64,000 bases of DNA from Chloroflexota bacterium (lineage in GTDB: Bacteria > Chloroflexota > Dehalococcoidia > Lucifugimonadales > JADFKI01): contig VXNZ01000025.1 in NCBI GenBank assembly GCA_009840355.1, positions 62,001 to 126,000 of the forward strand. Direction: 5' to 3'. Position 1 is the first letter of the stretch, and each line of letters opens with the position of its first letter. Made by a program: the position numbers and the translations under genes. The notes under the pieces are model-generated. The model had not been told where the DNA came from. It searched no databases and was given only the letters and a program-made list of their open reading frames with translations. This document shows, piece by piece, positions 43,048 through 51,495 of this stretch.

Positions 43048-43788
43048 ATGTTCGTCCGTATCGCGACTTTCGCTGCCGCATTCATCCTGTTAGCATCCGT
43101 CGCGGCATGCGCGTCAAACAACGGCCAGCCCGTAACACAGCCCGCGACGGCAATGGCAACAACAACTGCCACAACTGCCACGCCACCGCCTGCCGTTCTG
43201 CCCGCCCCTAAACACACGCCATTGCCAAGCGCGACTCGAACCGCATTGCCTACCGCTACAATGACGCCTGCGCCAACCTCTACACCTGCGCCAACTGCGA
43301 CATCCACACCAATTCCCACGCCAACGTCCGAGCCGACAGTCACGCCGACTCCTACACCAACAGGTCCCTACTTGACCATTGACGACGCCAGATTCAGCGT
43401 CTTGATCGCCGACACTCCAGCGCTCCGCAGCAAAGGCTTGGGCGAACGGGACAACCTGCCGGAGCAGACGGGCATGCTGTTCATCTTTGAGACCGGATAC
43501 GCATCATCGTTCTGGATGAAAGGTATGCGCTTCCCGCTAGATTTCATATGGGTCGGCGAAGACTGCACCGTAGTCTATCTTACTGAAAACGTGCAGCACG
43601 CCTCGCCCGACACCCCATCTTCGCAACTGGCGATATATCAGTCTGCCGTGCCCGCCGCATATACATTCGAGATAAACGCCGGCGAAGTGAGCGACTTCGG
43701 AATCGAAATTGGCAATAGCGTACAATTCCACAACATCGAATCGGACTTCGCCATGTGCTGCGAAGACGGGGTGTGCGATGGCAACTAG
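43048..43788 (+). CDS. DUF192 lipoprotein with a Thr/Pro-rich stalk
   Basis: 246 residues. N-terminal signal with lipobox LASVAAC, then about 85 residues of Thr/Pro/Ala-rich low-complexity linker (repeats of 'TPTPTP' style), then a DUF192 domain: 'FSVLIADTPALRSKGLGER', 'TGMLFIFETGYASSFWMKGM' and 'PLDFIWVGEDCTVVYL'. A cysteine cluster 'MCCEDGVC' is near the C-terminus. DUF192 function is uncertain. The gene starts four bases after mutS2 and its end overlaps the fmt start. Confidence 0.85.
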   Translation: MFVRIATFAAAFILLASVAACASNNGQPVTQPATAMATTTATTATPPPAVLPAPKHTPLPSATRTALPTATMTPAPTSTPAPTATSTPIPTPTSEPTVTPTPTPTGPYLTIDDARFSVLIADTPALRSKGLGERDNLPEQTGMLFIFETGYASSFWMKGMRFPLDFIWVGEDCTVVYLTENVQHASPDTPSSQLAIYQSAVPAAYTFEINAGEVSDFGIEIGNSVQFHNIESDFAMCCEDGVCDGN

Positions 43789-44785
43789 CGCGGATAATGG
43801 CGTGGATAATGGCGCGGGACTGCGAGTCGTCTTCATGGGCACGCCTGAGTTTGCGGTGCCGGCTCTCGATGCACTGCTTCAGGTGGGCTGCGAAATCACC
43901 GGCGTCTATACGAAGCCTGATAGGCGTTCCGGGCGCGGCAGACGACTCACCGCGCCGCCGGTAAAGCAGGCGGCAATTGAACGCGGGCTGTCTGTTTTTC
44001 AGCCCGCATCGCTCAGGCGCGACGCGGAGGCACGCGCGCAACTTGCCGCGCTGCAGCCCGATGTCATCGTTGTGGTTGCGTATGGGTTGTTCCTGCCCGC
44101 CGACACGCTCGCAGTCCCGCCATTGGGCGCGCTGAATCTGCACCCGTCTTTGCTCCCGAAGTATCGCGGTCCGTCGCCGGTGGCGTCCGCGATATTGAAT
44201 GGCGATACGACGACCGGCGTTACGCTGATGCGCTTGGACGAGGGCATGGATTCCGGGCCAATCATCGCCCAGCGCGATACGCAGATTGGCGCAGAAGAGA
44301 CGACCGCAGATCTGACGCCGCGCCTGTTCAAGATTGGCGCGCAACTACTCGCCGAATGCCTTCCTCAATGCCGTGATGGCGCAGCCAATGCGATGCCGCA
44401 GCGCGAAGCGGACGCGACGATTACCCGATTGCTTACGCGCGAAGATGGAGCAATCGACTGGACGAATTCGGCGGATCACATTGCGCGGCAGGTGCGAGCA
44501 TATCATCCTTGGCCCGGCAGCTTCACGCGCTGGAACGGCAGACAGCTAAAGGTGCATCAGGCAACGGCTATCGGTATCGGCGCGTTCGAAGAATTGGGCG
44601 ATGAGTCATTTGAACGGCAAGAGCCGGGCGAGGTTGTCGAGAATCCGCAGGGCATCGCAGTCGTGTGTGGGGATGACTTGCTGCTGCTACTGCGCTTGCA
44701 GATAGAAGGGCGGCAGGCGACAGACATCGACGACTTCGTGCGCGGATACCGCGATTTCCCGGGTTCACGTCTCGGCTCTACCTGA
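43778..44785 (+). CDS. fmt: Methionyl-tRNA formyltransferase
   Basis: 335 residues from ATG 43778, overlapping the end of the DUF192 gene by 11 bases. Formylates initiator Met-tRNA using 10-formyl-THF. Motifs: 'RVVFMGTPEFAVPALDAL', 'LNLHPSLLPKYRGPSPV' (Asn and His of the active site) and 'TGVTLMRLDEGMDSGPII' (catalytic Asp). The C-terminal OB-like domain is complete, starting around 'DWTNSADHIARQVRAYHPWP'. Confidence 0.93.
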   Translation: MATSADNGVDNGAGLRVVFMGTPEFAVPALDALLQVGCEITGVYTKPDRRSGRGRRLTAPPVKQAAIERGLSVFQPASLRRDAEARAQLAALQPDVIVVVAYGLFLPADTLAVPPLGALNLHPSLLPKYRGPSPVASAILNGDTTTGVTLMRLDEGMDSGPIIAQRDTQIGAEETTADLTPRLFKIGAQLLAECLPQCRDGAANAMPQREADATITRLLTREDGAIDWTNSADHIARQVRAYHPWPGSFTRWNGRQLKVHQATAIGIGAFEELGDESFERQEPGEVVENPQGIAVVCGDDLLLLLRLQIEGRQATDIDDFVRGYRDFPGSRLGST

Positions 44786-44843
44786 TATAATCGGCGCAAT
44801 AACACTCATAGACACGGTCAATTTCAAACGGCAGAGGTGCGAC

Positions 44844-46040
44844 ATGGACAAGGCGCTTTCGGGAGTGAAGATACTGGATATGAGCCGCGTGCAAGCGGGT
44901 CCGTCGTGCGCCCAGTTGCTGGCGTTTCTTGGCGCGGATGTCATCAAGTTGGAGGACACCGTCGGCGGCGACAACACGCGCTGGGAGCAGGCGCACATCG
45001 ACGGCGTGGACAGCGTGTATTACACCATCTTCAATAACAACAAGCGCGCCATCACGCTCAACCTCAAGACAGAGCGCGGCAAGCAGCTGTTCGAGAAGCT
45101 AGTGCTGTGGGCGGATGTCGTGCTGGAAAATTTCTCGAAGGGAGTGATGGAGCGGCTCGGCATCGGCTACTCTCGACTGAACGAAATCAACCCGCGCGTC
45201 ATCCACGCGAGCATAAAGGGCTTTGGCGAATATGGTCCCTGGAGCGAATATCGCAGCTTCGAAGTGGCGGCGCAGGCGACGGGCGGTGCGATCGCATCCA
45301 ACGGGTTCGCAGACTTACCACCGATACCGTCGCCAATCGGCGCGGGCGACTCCGGCACGGGCTTGCACACCGCTATCGGTATTCTCGCGGCGCTGCGGCA
45401 ACTCGACAACTCTGGCGAAGGCCAGCACCTCGAAGTGTCAATGCAGGACGGCATCGTCAACCTAATGCGCTATCGACTGATACGCAGCCTGTCGCTCGGC
45501 ACACCGAACGAGCGCCCCGGTGACCGCGGCGGCAGAGGCATTCCGATGATATTCCCTTGCGCTCCCGGCGGCCCCGACGACTATGTGATGATTCACCTCG
45601 CGGGCGCACTCTGGGAGACGGTACTCGCCGTCATAGGCCGCGCGGACCTGATTGGCGACGAGCTGTATTCGACGGAAGAGATGCGTGCGGAGCGGGGCGA
45701 CGACATTATGGAAATCGTCAGCGGCTGGACTATGCAGCACCACAAGTACGCGGCGATGGAAGCGCTGGCGGCGGCGGGCGTCTGGTGCGGCGCGGTCATC
45801 AGCCCGGAGGAAGTACTGTCCAACGAGCATCTGGCGGCGCGAGATATGGTCGTGGATGTGGACGACCCGGCGCGCGGCGAATATCAGATGATTGGCTGCC
45901 CTATCAAGTTAGACAAGTCGCCCGTCGAAGTAGAACCCGCGCCGCTCTACAGCGAGCATACGGACGACATCCTGACGGAAATGCTGGATGTGTCGGCGGA
46001 TGAGCTGCCGGAGCTTAGGGAGCAGGGTGTGATAGTTTAG
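44844..46040 (+). CDS. CaiB/BaiF-family (class III) CoA transferase
   Basis: 398 residues with GAGGTG before ATG 44844. 'LSGVKILDMSRVQAGPSCAQ' opening, 'FNNNKRAITLNLKTERGKQL', and 'GAGDSGTGLHTAIGILAAL', whose Asp is the catalytic nucleophile in this family. Transfers CoA between acids, e.g. in carnitine, oxalate or aromatic catabolism. SAR202-like bacteria carry many of these. The acyl substrate is unknown. Confidence 0.9.
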   Translation: MDKALSGVKILDMSRVQAGPSCAQLLAFLGADVIKLEDTVGGDNTRWEQAHIDGVDSVYYTIFNNNKRAITLNLKTERGKQLFEKLVLWADVVLENFSKGVMERLGIGYSRLNEINPRVIHASIKGFGEYGPWSEYRSFEVAAQATGGAIASNGFADLPPIPSPIGAGDSGTGLHTAIGILAALRQLDNSGEGQHLEVSMQDGIVNLMRYRLIRSLSLGTPNERPGDRGGRGIPMIFPCAPGGPDDYVMIHLAGALWETVLAVIGRADLIGDELYSTEEMRAERGDDIMEIVSGWTMQHHKYAAMEALAAAGVWCGAVISPEEVLSNEHLAARDMVVDVDDPARGEYQMIGCPIKLDKSPVEVEPAPLYSEHTDDILTEMLDVSADELPELREQGVIV

Positions 46041-46125
46041 CTAGCCATTCATCCATGGGGAATTCCTCGAAGGAAAATTGCAGCTGAACGGCGTCTGTGC
46101 ATCGAAAATGTACCCGCAGTCCATA

Positions 46126-46506
46126 CTAGCGCACATCCCAGTAATCTTCCACTCGCACGGCTTCGTCTTCGCCGGGCCAAGGTGGGATGGTAACTATGAT
46201 GAATTGCAGGGGTTCGTCTCTGGTGTTGCGGAATTGGAAGTGCGTGCCGACTGTGATGTTTAGGGAGGTGCCCGGCTGTACATCCACGACGGATTCCGCG
46301 GACTCGCTCTTGCGCCAGACTTGACCTCGACCTTGCAGGAAGTACCAGACTTCTTCGACGGTGCGGTGCCTTACGGCGGCTGATGTCGCGCCGCTTGGCA
46401 GTGTGCAATGAACCATGCTGCCACCGCTCACGGCGACGAGTTCGCGTATCTCGGAGCCATCCGGCGCGAGCACAGTAAGTTCGCTTGCTAGTGAAATTGT
46501 ATCCAT
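46126..46506 (-). CDS. Cupin-domain protein
   Basis: 126 residues. Cupin motif 1 region 'HRTVEEVWYFLQGRGQVW' and motif 2 'PGTSLNITVGTHFQFRNT'. The metal ligands are partly kept (His, Glu; second-motif His). The ATG overlaps the dinB stop codon (TGATG), so the two are translationally coupled. Role unknown. Confidence 0.85.
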   Translation of the reverse strand: MDTISLASELTVLAPDGSEIRELVAVSGGSMVHCTLPSGATSAAVRHRTVEEVWYFLQGRGQVWRKSESAESVVDVQPGTSLNITVGTHFQFRNTRDEPLQFIIVTIPPWPGEDEAVRVEDYWDVR

Positions 46507-47585
46507 CAGCCAAAACCCGTGAATCTGAGTTGGCGCGGCTCTTCGGGATGCGCCTCGGATTGTTCGAAGCCGGACACGCCAACACCAATAAGCCTAAAAC
46601 GCCTACGCCCGTATAGTTCGGCGCGCAGCAGTTCGCCGGCGGGCTGCGACAGGTCTGTGGCAGATTGTACCGAGTACGGCAGCGTGCGCTGACGGGTGAA
46701 TGTCGTGAAGTCCGACAGGCGCAGCTTGAGCTTGACCGTGCGCCCTTGCAGTTGCTTGCGCCGCAGTTGCTGCGCGACACGCTGGCTAAGACGGTCCACC
46801 ACCTCTTGAAGCGCGTCCGGGTCTCCGATGTCCTGTGCGAATGTCGTTTCTGCGCTGACGGACTTTGTCTCGCGGCTGACAACGACTGGGCTGTCGTCAA
46901 TGCCACACGCGAACCGCTGCATCTGCTCGCCATGCTTACCAAAATTCTCCCGCAGCCAGTCCGCGTCGCACTCTGCGATGTCCGAGATGGTCTCAATACC
47001 AGCCGCTATGAGCCGTTCGGCGGTCTTCGGTCCGACACCCCACAGGTCGCGTATCGGCAGCGGCGCGAGGAATACCCGCTCTTCCCCCGGCGCCACGACG
47101 GTCAGACCGTCCGGCTTGTCCATGTCGGACGCTATCTTGGCGACGGATTTGGTTGTCGCCACGCCGATCGATATGGTCAGACCTAGCTCGTTCTTGACGC
47201 GGCGTTTGAGCGCGGCTGCGATTTCGGCGGGCTGGTTGTCATCTTCCACGACAGCGGTTACATCGAGATACGCTTCATCTAGCGAGAGTGGCTCAACGAG
47301 TGGCGTCAGGTCGCGGAATATGGACATCACATCGCGCGATATTTCACGGTATCGTTCAAATCGCGCGCCAACGCGGATTGCTTGGGGACATAACCGCTGC
47401 GCGGTTCGCATCGGCATTGCGGAGCGCACGCCAAATTCGCGCGCCTCGTAAGATGCGGACGCGACTACGCCACGCCCTTCTGCGCTGCCGCCGACAACGA
47501 CCGGCTTGCCGCGTAAGTGCGGTCTGTCCAGCTGTTCGACGGACGCGTAGAAGGCGTCGAAGTCTGCGTGAAGTATATGGCGCAT
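46506..47585 (-). CDS. dinB: DNA polymerase IV (DinB)
   Basis: 359 residues from ATG 47585, preceded by GAGGT; other ATGs upstream add unrelated residues. Y-family translesion polymerase: 'HILHADFDAFYASVEQ' with the first catalytic Asp, 'VEPLSLDEAYLDVT' with Asp/Glu, the HhH segment 'LWGVGPKTAERLIAAGIET', and a little-finger domain. The final 'RQLRFTGF' may be a weak beta-clamp binding tail. Confidence 0.93.
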   Translation of the reverse strand: MRHILHADFDAFYASVEQLDRPHLRGKPVVVGGSAEGRGVVASASYEAREFGVRSAMPMRTAQRLCPQAIRVGARFERYREISRDVMSIFRDLTPLVEPLSLDEAYLDVTAVVEDDNQPAEIAAALKRRVKNELGLTISIGVATTKSVAKIASDMDKPDGLTVVAPGEERVFLAPLPIRDLWGVGPKTAERLIAAGIETISDIAECDADWLRENFGKHGEQMQRFACGIDDSPVVVSRETKSVSAETTFAQDIGDPDALQEVVDRLSQRVAQQLRRKQLQGRTVKLKLRLSDFTTFTRQRTLPYSVQSATDLSQPAGELLRAELYGRRRFRLIGVGVSGFEQSEAHPEEPRQLRFTGFG

Positions 47586-47727
47586 GTGCTTGACCTCATC
47601 CGCCATATTACAACGAAACGACGCGCCGGTTAAAGGGGAATTGCGAGTTTCTTGACGGCGCAGCATGAGAGAAATGAGCGGGGTCAGCGGGGCATGTATT
47701 GCTTTCCGTAACCAATATGCGTTCTTC

Positions 47728-47755
47728 GTAGGGGCGACCGGTCGGTTACCCCTAC
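47728..47755. repeat. 28-base palindromic repeat, copy B
   Basis: Begins GTAGGGGCGACCGG as copy A at 24573, but the right half is GTCGGTTACCCCTAC-like with three changes that loosen the palindrome. It lies between the dinB start and the ThDP-enzyme end. Confidence 0.7.
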
Positions 47756-47859
47756 CGTCATTGTACCCCGCCCATTCACTCTCAAAGTACACATACCCCA
47801 GTCAGCCCAGGAAGGGGAATGAATTATTGAATAAAGAACATATGAAAGCGATGAAGGGG

Positions 47860-49524
47860 CTATACAGCGCCGTCTATGGATATGTCTAGCACGGCCGGCT
47901 TGCCTAGCGCGATAGCGTCGCGCAAGGCTGGGGCGATTTCGGTGGGGTCGGATATCTTGATGCCGTGCACGCCCATTGCGTTCGCGATTGCGGCGATGTC
48001 GAATGGTGTGGGGAAATCCATGGCGATATACTCGCTTTGGGGAATTTCTTCGCCCAAGATTTCGCGTTTGTACAGGTTCATGTTCAACTTGAGCACCCGA
48101 TACGCGCGATTGTTGCAAATGACATAGACAACCGGAATGTCGGAGTTCGCGGCCGTCCACAGTGCTTGTACGGTCATCATCGCGCTGCCGTCGCCGATTA
48201 TGCCGATAACTGGCCTATCGGGATTCGCCATCTTCGCACCCATCGTGCCGCCCATTCCCCAGCCGAGCGCGCCGCCGGTGATTCCTATCAAACTGCCCGG
48301 TTCATCGAAATCCAGCGCGCCAAATATGGACGTGCGTGTGGTAACGGAATCATCAACGACAATCGCGTCGTCGGGCAGTGCGGCTGCAATCTCGGTCATC
48401 ATGCGCTCGGCGGACATCGGATTGATGTCCTTACGCGATTCGAGCCGCGCCTGCCAAGCCGCTTGCTGCGCTGCCTTCTCTTCAGCGACCGATGCGGCGC
48501 GTCCTATCGCCGCCTCTCTTGCCGCGCCGCTCATTCGCAGTTCGAGCGCATCGGCGAGTGCGGACATAGCAGTGCGCGGGTCTGCGACGATACCAACTTC
48601 TGTCGGCTCAGTCCTGCCTATATGCGTGGAGTCCGCGTCTATGTGAATCAAGTTTACTTCCGGATTCAGCACGCTGCCCGAAAAGTAGAAGTACCCCGGG
48701 AATACCGGCGTGCCGACCGCTACGACGGCGTCCGCGTCCGCCAGCAGCGCCTTGTCATCCGGCATGGTGGGGTTTGCCATGCCGAGATACTGTGGATGAC
48801 TGGTCGGGAAGTTCACATGCGAGTAGAAGCTGGCATAAACCTTCGCGCCAAGTGTCTCGGCTAGGCGCGCTGCCTCCCCGGATGCGTGGGATCGCCCTAC
48901 ACCGTCGCCGACAATCAGCACCGGATTCGCGGAGCCTGCGAGGATGTTCGCGGCTTCGTCAATAGCGTTCGCATCGGGGGCAGTGCGCGAGTATGTCTTG
49001 TGCGACGGCACTATGCTCACTTCCGCTTCATCGTCCAGCGCGTTCGCGGAGAAGGCGACATACACGGGACCCATCGGCGGCGTCTTCGCCTCGTTGAATG
49101 CGCGGCGCATCACGCTCGGCACTTGCTCCGGGTGTGTTACCTCGGCGCTCCACTTGCAGAATTGGCTGACCATCTCCACAAGATTCGTGCGCCCCTCGGC
49201 GAGCTTGCGGATGTCCTTGTTCGCGGAAGTCAGGACGAGCGGTGTGTTGCCCTCGGCGGAGTTGGCGAGCAGGCTAATACCGTTGGCTAGGCCGGTCTCG
49301 ATGTGCAAGTTGACGAACGCAGGCTCGCCGCGATGGCGGGCATACGCGTCCGCCATGCCCATCGCCGCACCTTCCTGCGTGGTGAGCATGTAGCGAATGC
49401 CCGGGTAGTCCTCCAACTCGTCGAGGATCGGCCCTTCGCTCGTGCCCGGATTGCCGAAAATATACTCGACGCCTTCCGCCCGGAGCATTTCCATAAGCGC
49501 GCGCTTTCCCGTCATTCTTGGCAT
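47860..49524 (-). CDS. Thiamine-diphosphate-dependent decarboxylase/synthase family enzyme
   Basis: 554 residues in the three-domain POX fold. N-terminal 'VEYIFGNPGTSEGPILDEL' and 'LTTQEGAAMGMADAYAR' with the catalytic glutamate; central domain 'ANPVLIVGDGVGRS'; C-terminal ThDP motif 'IIGDGSAMMTVQALWTAANS' to 'CNN'. It resembles benzoylformate decarboxylase and acetolactate-synthase-like proteins. No small regulatory subunit is adjacent, which argues against true acetolactate synthase. Substrate unknown. Confidence 0.85.
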   Translation of the reverse strand: MPRMTGKRALMEMLRAEGVEYIFGNPGTSEGPILDELEDYPGIRYMLTTQEGAAMGMADAYARHRGEPAFVNLHIETGLANGISLLANSAEGNTPLVLTSANKDIRKLAEGRTNLVEMVSQFCKWSAEVTHPEQVPSVMRRAFNEAKTPPMGPVYVAFSANALDDEAEVSIVPSHKTYSRTAPDANAIDEAANILAGSANPVLIVGDGVGRSHASGEAARLAETLGAKVYASFYSHVNFPTSHPQYLGMANPTMPDDKALLADADAVVAVGTPVFPGYFYFSGSVLNPEVNLIHIDADSTHIGRTEPTEVGIVADPRTAMSALADALELRMSGAAREAAIGRAASVAEEKAAQQAAWQARLESRKDINPMSAERMMTEIAAALPDDAIVVDDSVTTRTSIFGALDFDEPGSLIGITGGALGWGMGGTMGAKMANPDRPVIGIIGDGSAMMTVQALWTAANSDIPVVYVICNNRAYRVLKLNMNLYKREILGEEIPQSEYIAMDFPTPFDIAAIANAMGVHGIKISDPTEIAPALRDAIALGKPAVLDISIDGAV

Positions 49525-49585
49525 ATTTCAGACCTTTCGCTATCGAATAATCGTCTTTGAATGGAAGCATATTCGACATTACATG

Positions 49586-50281
49586 TTACGAAGCGTTTCG
49601 TGGGTGTGTCGGATAAGCCAATGTTCCCCAAATATCCGAGTCAGGGTTCATTGCTATGTCGCACCGCATTACATCCAAGATAGCAGGGACAAGAATTGAC
49701 ATCAGAATTGCGCCGTCTTGAATCTGTCCTCTTCCCACGCCTACCGCGTAGGTAGTGCCACCATGGAAAACTTGATTACGGAGTGTATAGAGACGATTAA
49801 AAACCAGCCTGAGGACAGTACCCACGTTACGATTTCTGTGGGGTTTAAGTTCCTCATTCACTCTTGATGTGTCTCTCTTGAATCTGGCCTGCCAATCGTG
49901 GTCTTCAGGCATGCCTTTTCTAACCCAATCCCAGTAGGGTTCGTAAATGTACTTGTTACCCACCAAACCAATGACAATCGGGCTATGCCGATTCCAAAGA
50001 GTGTCACCAATCACGCCATCTTCATCTCTATCCACTATCTCCTTCAGAAAATTCATGAAACGATAAGATTCAACGTATTCTCGATCTTCTGAGTTTAGCC
50101 TAGAACCTTCATCCCCATAAGCGGAATTGAACGCAATCCATAATGCGATGAATTTTTCGTCATCCGATATTCCCTCCCGTCGGCTCAACTCCACCCAACT
50201 ATCAGCGCGCCTGATGCGATGCCTATTCTGCGTACTCTGATCTCTAATGTGTTCATTTTCCGTCCGCTGATTGAATATCAT
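49586..50281 (-). CDS. HEPN-domain protein
   Basis: 231 residues from ATG 50281, which has GGAGG six bases upstream. The helical N-terminal half has 'KFIALWIAFNSAYG', and 'LRNQVFHGGTTY' holds the R-x4-H motif (Arg 168, His 173, with Asn after Arg) that is the RNase centre of HEPN toxins and effectors. It ends with a long helix 'GAILMSILVPAILDVM'. HEPN proteins serve in toxin-antitoxin and abortive-infection systems. No MNT-type antitoxin gene is next to it. A/T-richer than the flanking genes. Confidence 0.65.
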   Translation of the reverse strand: MIFNQRTENEHIRDQSTQNRHRIRRADSWVELSRREGISDDEKFIALWIAFNSAYGDEGSRLNSEDREYVESYRFMNFLKEIVDRDEDGVIGDTLWNRHSPIVIGLVGNKYIYEPYWDWVRKGMPEDHDWQARFKRDTSRVNEELKPHRNRNVGTVLRLVFNRLYTLRNQVFHGGTTYAVGVGRGQIQDGAILMSILVPAILDVMRCDIAMNPDSDIWGTLAYPTHPRNAS

Positions 50282-50350
50282 CGGAAACCTCCAAGTGCCG
50301 CGCATACTCAACCTGCTAACTGAATGACCGAGATACTGAATAACTTGTCA

Positions 50351-51247
50351 TTATATCTTCGCCAGAATCTCTTCAATCGACTGCTTGCGAAAGCGTTCTA
50401 GGTCGTCCGCGTCTTTGATGATGGCGCCGAGCGTGCGATCTACGGCTTCGTAGTCCAGGTGGTCGAGATGCAGCACGACCATGGCGCGCGCCCAGTCGAG
50501 CGTTTCGGCGATGCCGGGCACTTTGTCCAGCCCTGTGCGGCGCGCGCTGTCCACGAAGCGCACGACCTGCCGCGCAAGCTTATCTTCGATGCCGTCCACC
50601 TTCGCGCGGACGATGCGCAGTTCCTTGTCGATGTCCGGGTAGTCTATCCACAGATACAGACATCGGCGGCGGAGCGCGTCCGAGAGGTCGCGCGTGCGAT
50701 TAGAAGTGAGCACGACGAACGGCGGGTGCTGCGCCCGTATCGTGCCAATTTCCGGTATCGTAGCTTGAAACTCGGACAGCACTTCAAGCAGGAATGCCTC
50801 GAATTCTTCGTCGGCGCGGTCAACTTCGTCAATCAGCAGCACGGGCTGCTTTTCAGGCTCGGTTAGCGCGGCGAGCAGCGGGCGCTTGAGCAAGAACGAC
50901 TCACTGAAGATTTCCTCCTCGCGTTGTTGCACGGAAGTTTCGGCGTTCTCGTTCAGCTTTATCCATAGCATCTGGCGCTGGTAATTCCATTCGTACAGCG
51001 CGGTAGAAACATCCAATCCTTCGTAGCACTGCAGGCGGATGAGACGCGTGTCCAGCAGGCGCGCCATCACATTGGCGATCTCGGTCTTGCCCACACCGGC
51101 GCGTCCTTCAATGAGCAGCGGGCGTTGGAGCGTCTGTGCCATGTAGATGGAAGTGGCAATTGCGGGGTCGCCGACGTAGTTTTCGTACGCGAGTCGGTCT
51201 AGGATGTCGCGTATGGGGTCGTGAGATGGATCGTGGGTTTGTGACAA
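50351..51247 (-). CDS. MoxR-family AAA+ ATPase (CoxD-like)
   Basis: 298 residues, TTG start at 51247 with AGGA upstream. Walker A 'LLIEGRAGVGKTEIANVMA', Walker B 'PVLLIDEVDRADEEFEAFLLE', sensor 'FVVLTSNRTRDLSDALRRRC'. CoxD-like MoxR ATPases help insert the sulfur/copper-molybdenum centre of CO dehydrogenase-type enzymes. The hydroxylase gene just upstream makes that role likely here. It may also have its own promoter because a terminator lies between. Confidence 0.85.
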   Translation of the reverse strand: MSQTHDPSHDPIRDILDRLAYENYVGDPAIATSIYMAQTLQRPLLIEGRAGVGKTEIANVMARLLDTRLIRLQCYEGLDVSTALYEWNYQRQMLWIKLNENAETSVQQREEEIFSESFLLKRPLLAALTEPEKQPVLLIDEVDRADEEFEAFLLEVLSEFQATIPEIGTIRAQHPPFVVLTSNRTRDLSDALRRRCLYLWIDYPDIDKELRIVRAKVDGIEDKLARQVVRFVDSARRTGLDKVPGIAETLDWARAMVVLHLDHLDYEAVDRTLGAIIKDADDLERFRKQSIEEILAKI

Positions 51248-51405
51248 GGTTTTTCCTGTAAAGCGTGGATTTGCCAGTTGCTATTGGTATCCGGATAGAG
51301 CACGAGAGTTGCGGGGAGTGGCGATTCCCCCTACCTGTTCAGATTTGCACCGCCTTGATGTGAAATGTACTTTGACATCGACGTCGTAGATGTGCCCAAT
51401 TCGGC

Positions 51406-51440
51406 AAAAGGGGGCAGGTTGATTGTATGACCTGCCCCCT
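51406..51440 (-). terminator. Rho-independent terminator of the CoxL-like gene
   Basis: AGGGGGCAGGT (51409-51419) and its exact complement ACCTGCCCCCT (51430-51440) with a 10-base loop; on the minus strand the stem is followed by a TTTT run. It is 56 bases after the CoxL-like stop codon. Confidence 0.8.
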
Positions 51441-51495
51441 GTCTTTGCCAACTATACCGGGTCGTCTTTGCGGACGCGCCGGTGTGGATGTCGCT

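Noticed and set aside
47860-49524. True acetolactate synthase (ilvB)
   Set aside because: No ilvN-type regulatory subunit or other ilv genes are adjacent and the sequence is nearer the benzoylformate-decarboxylase type.
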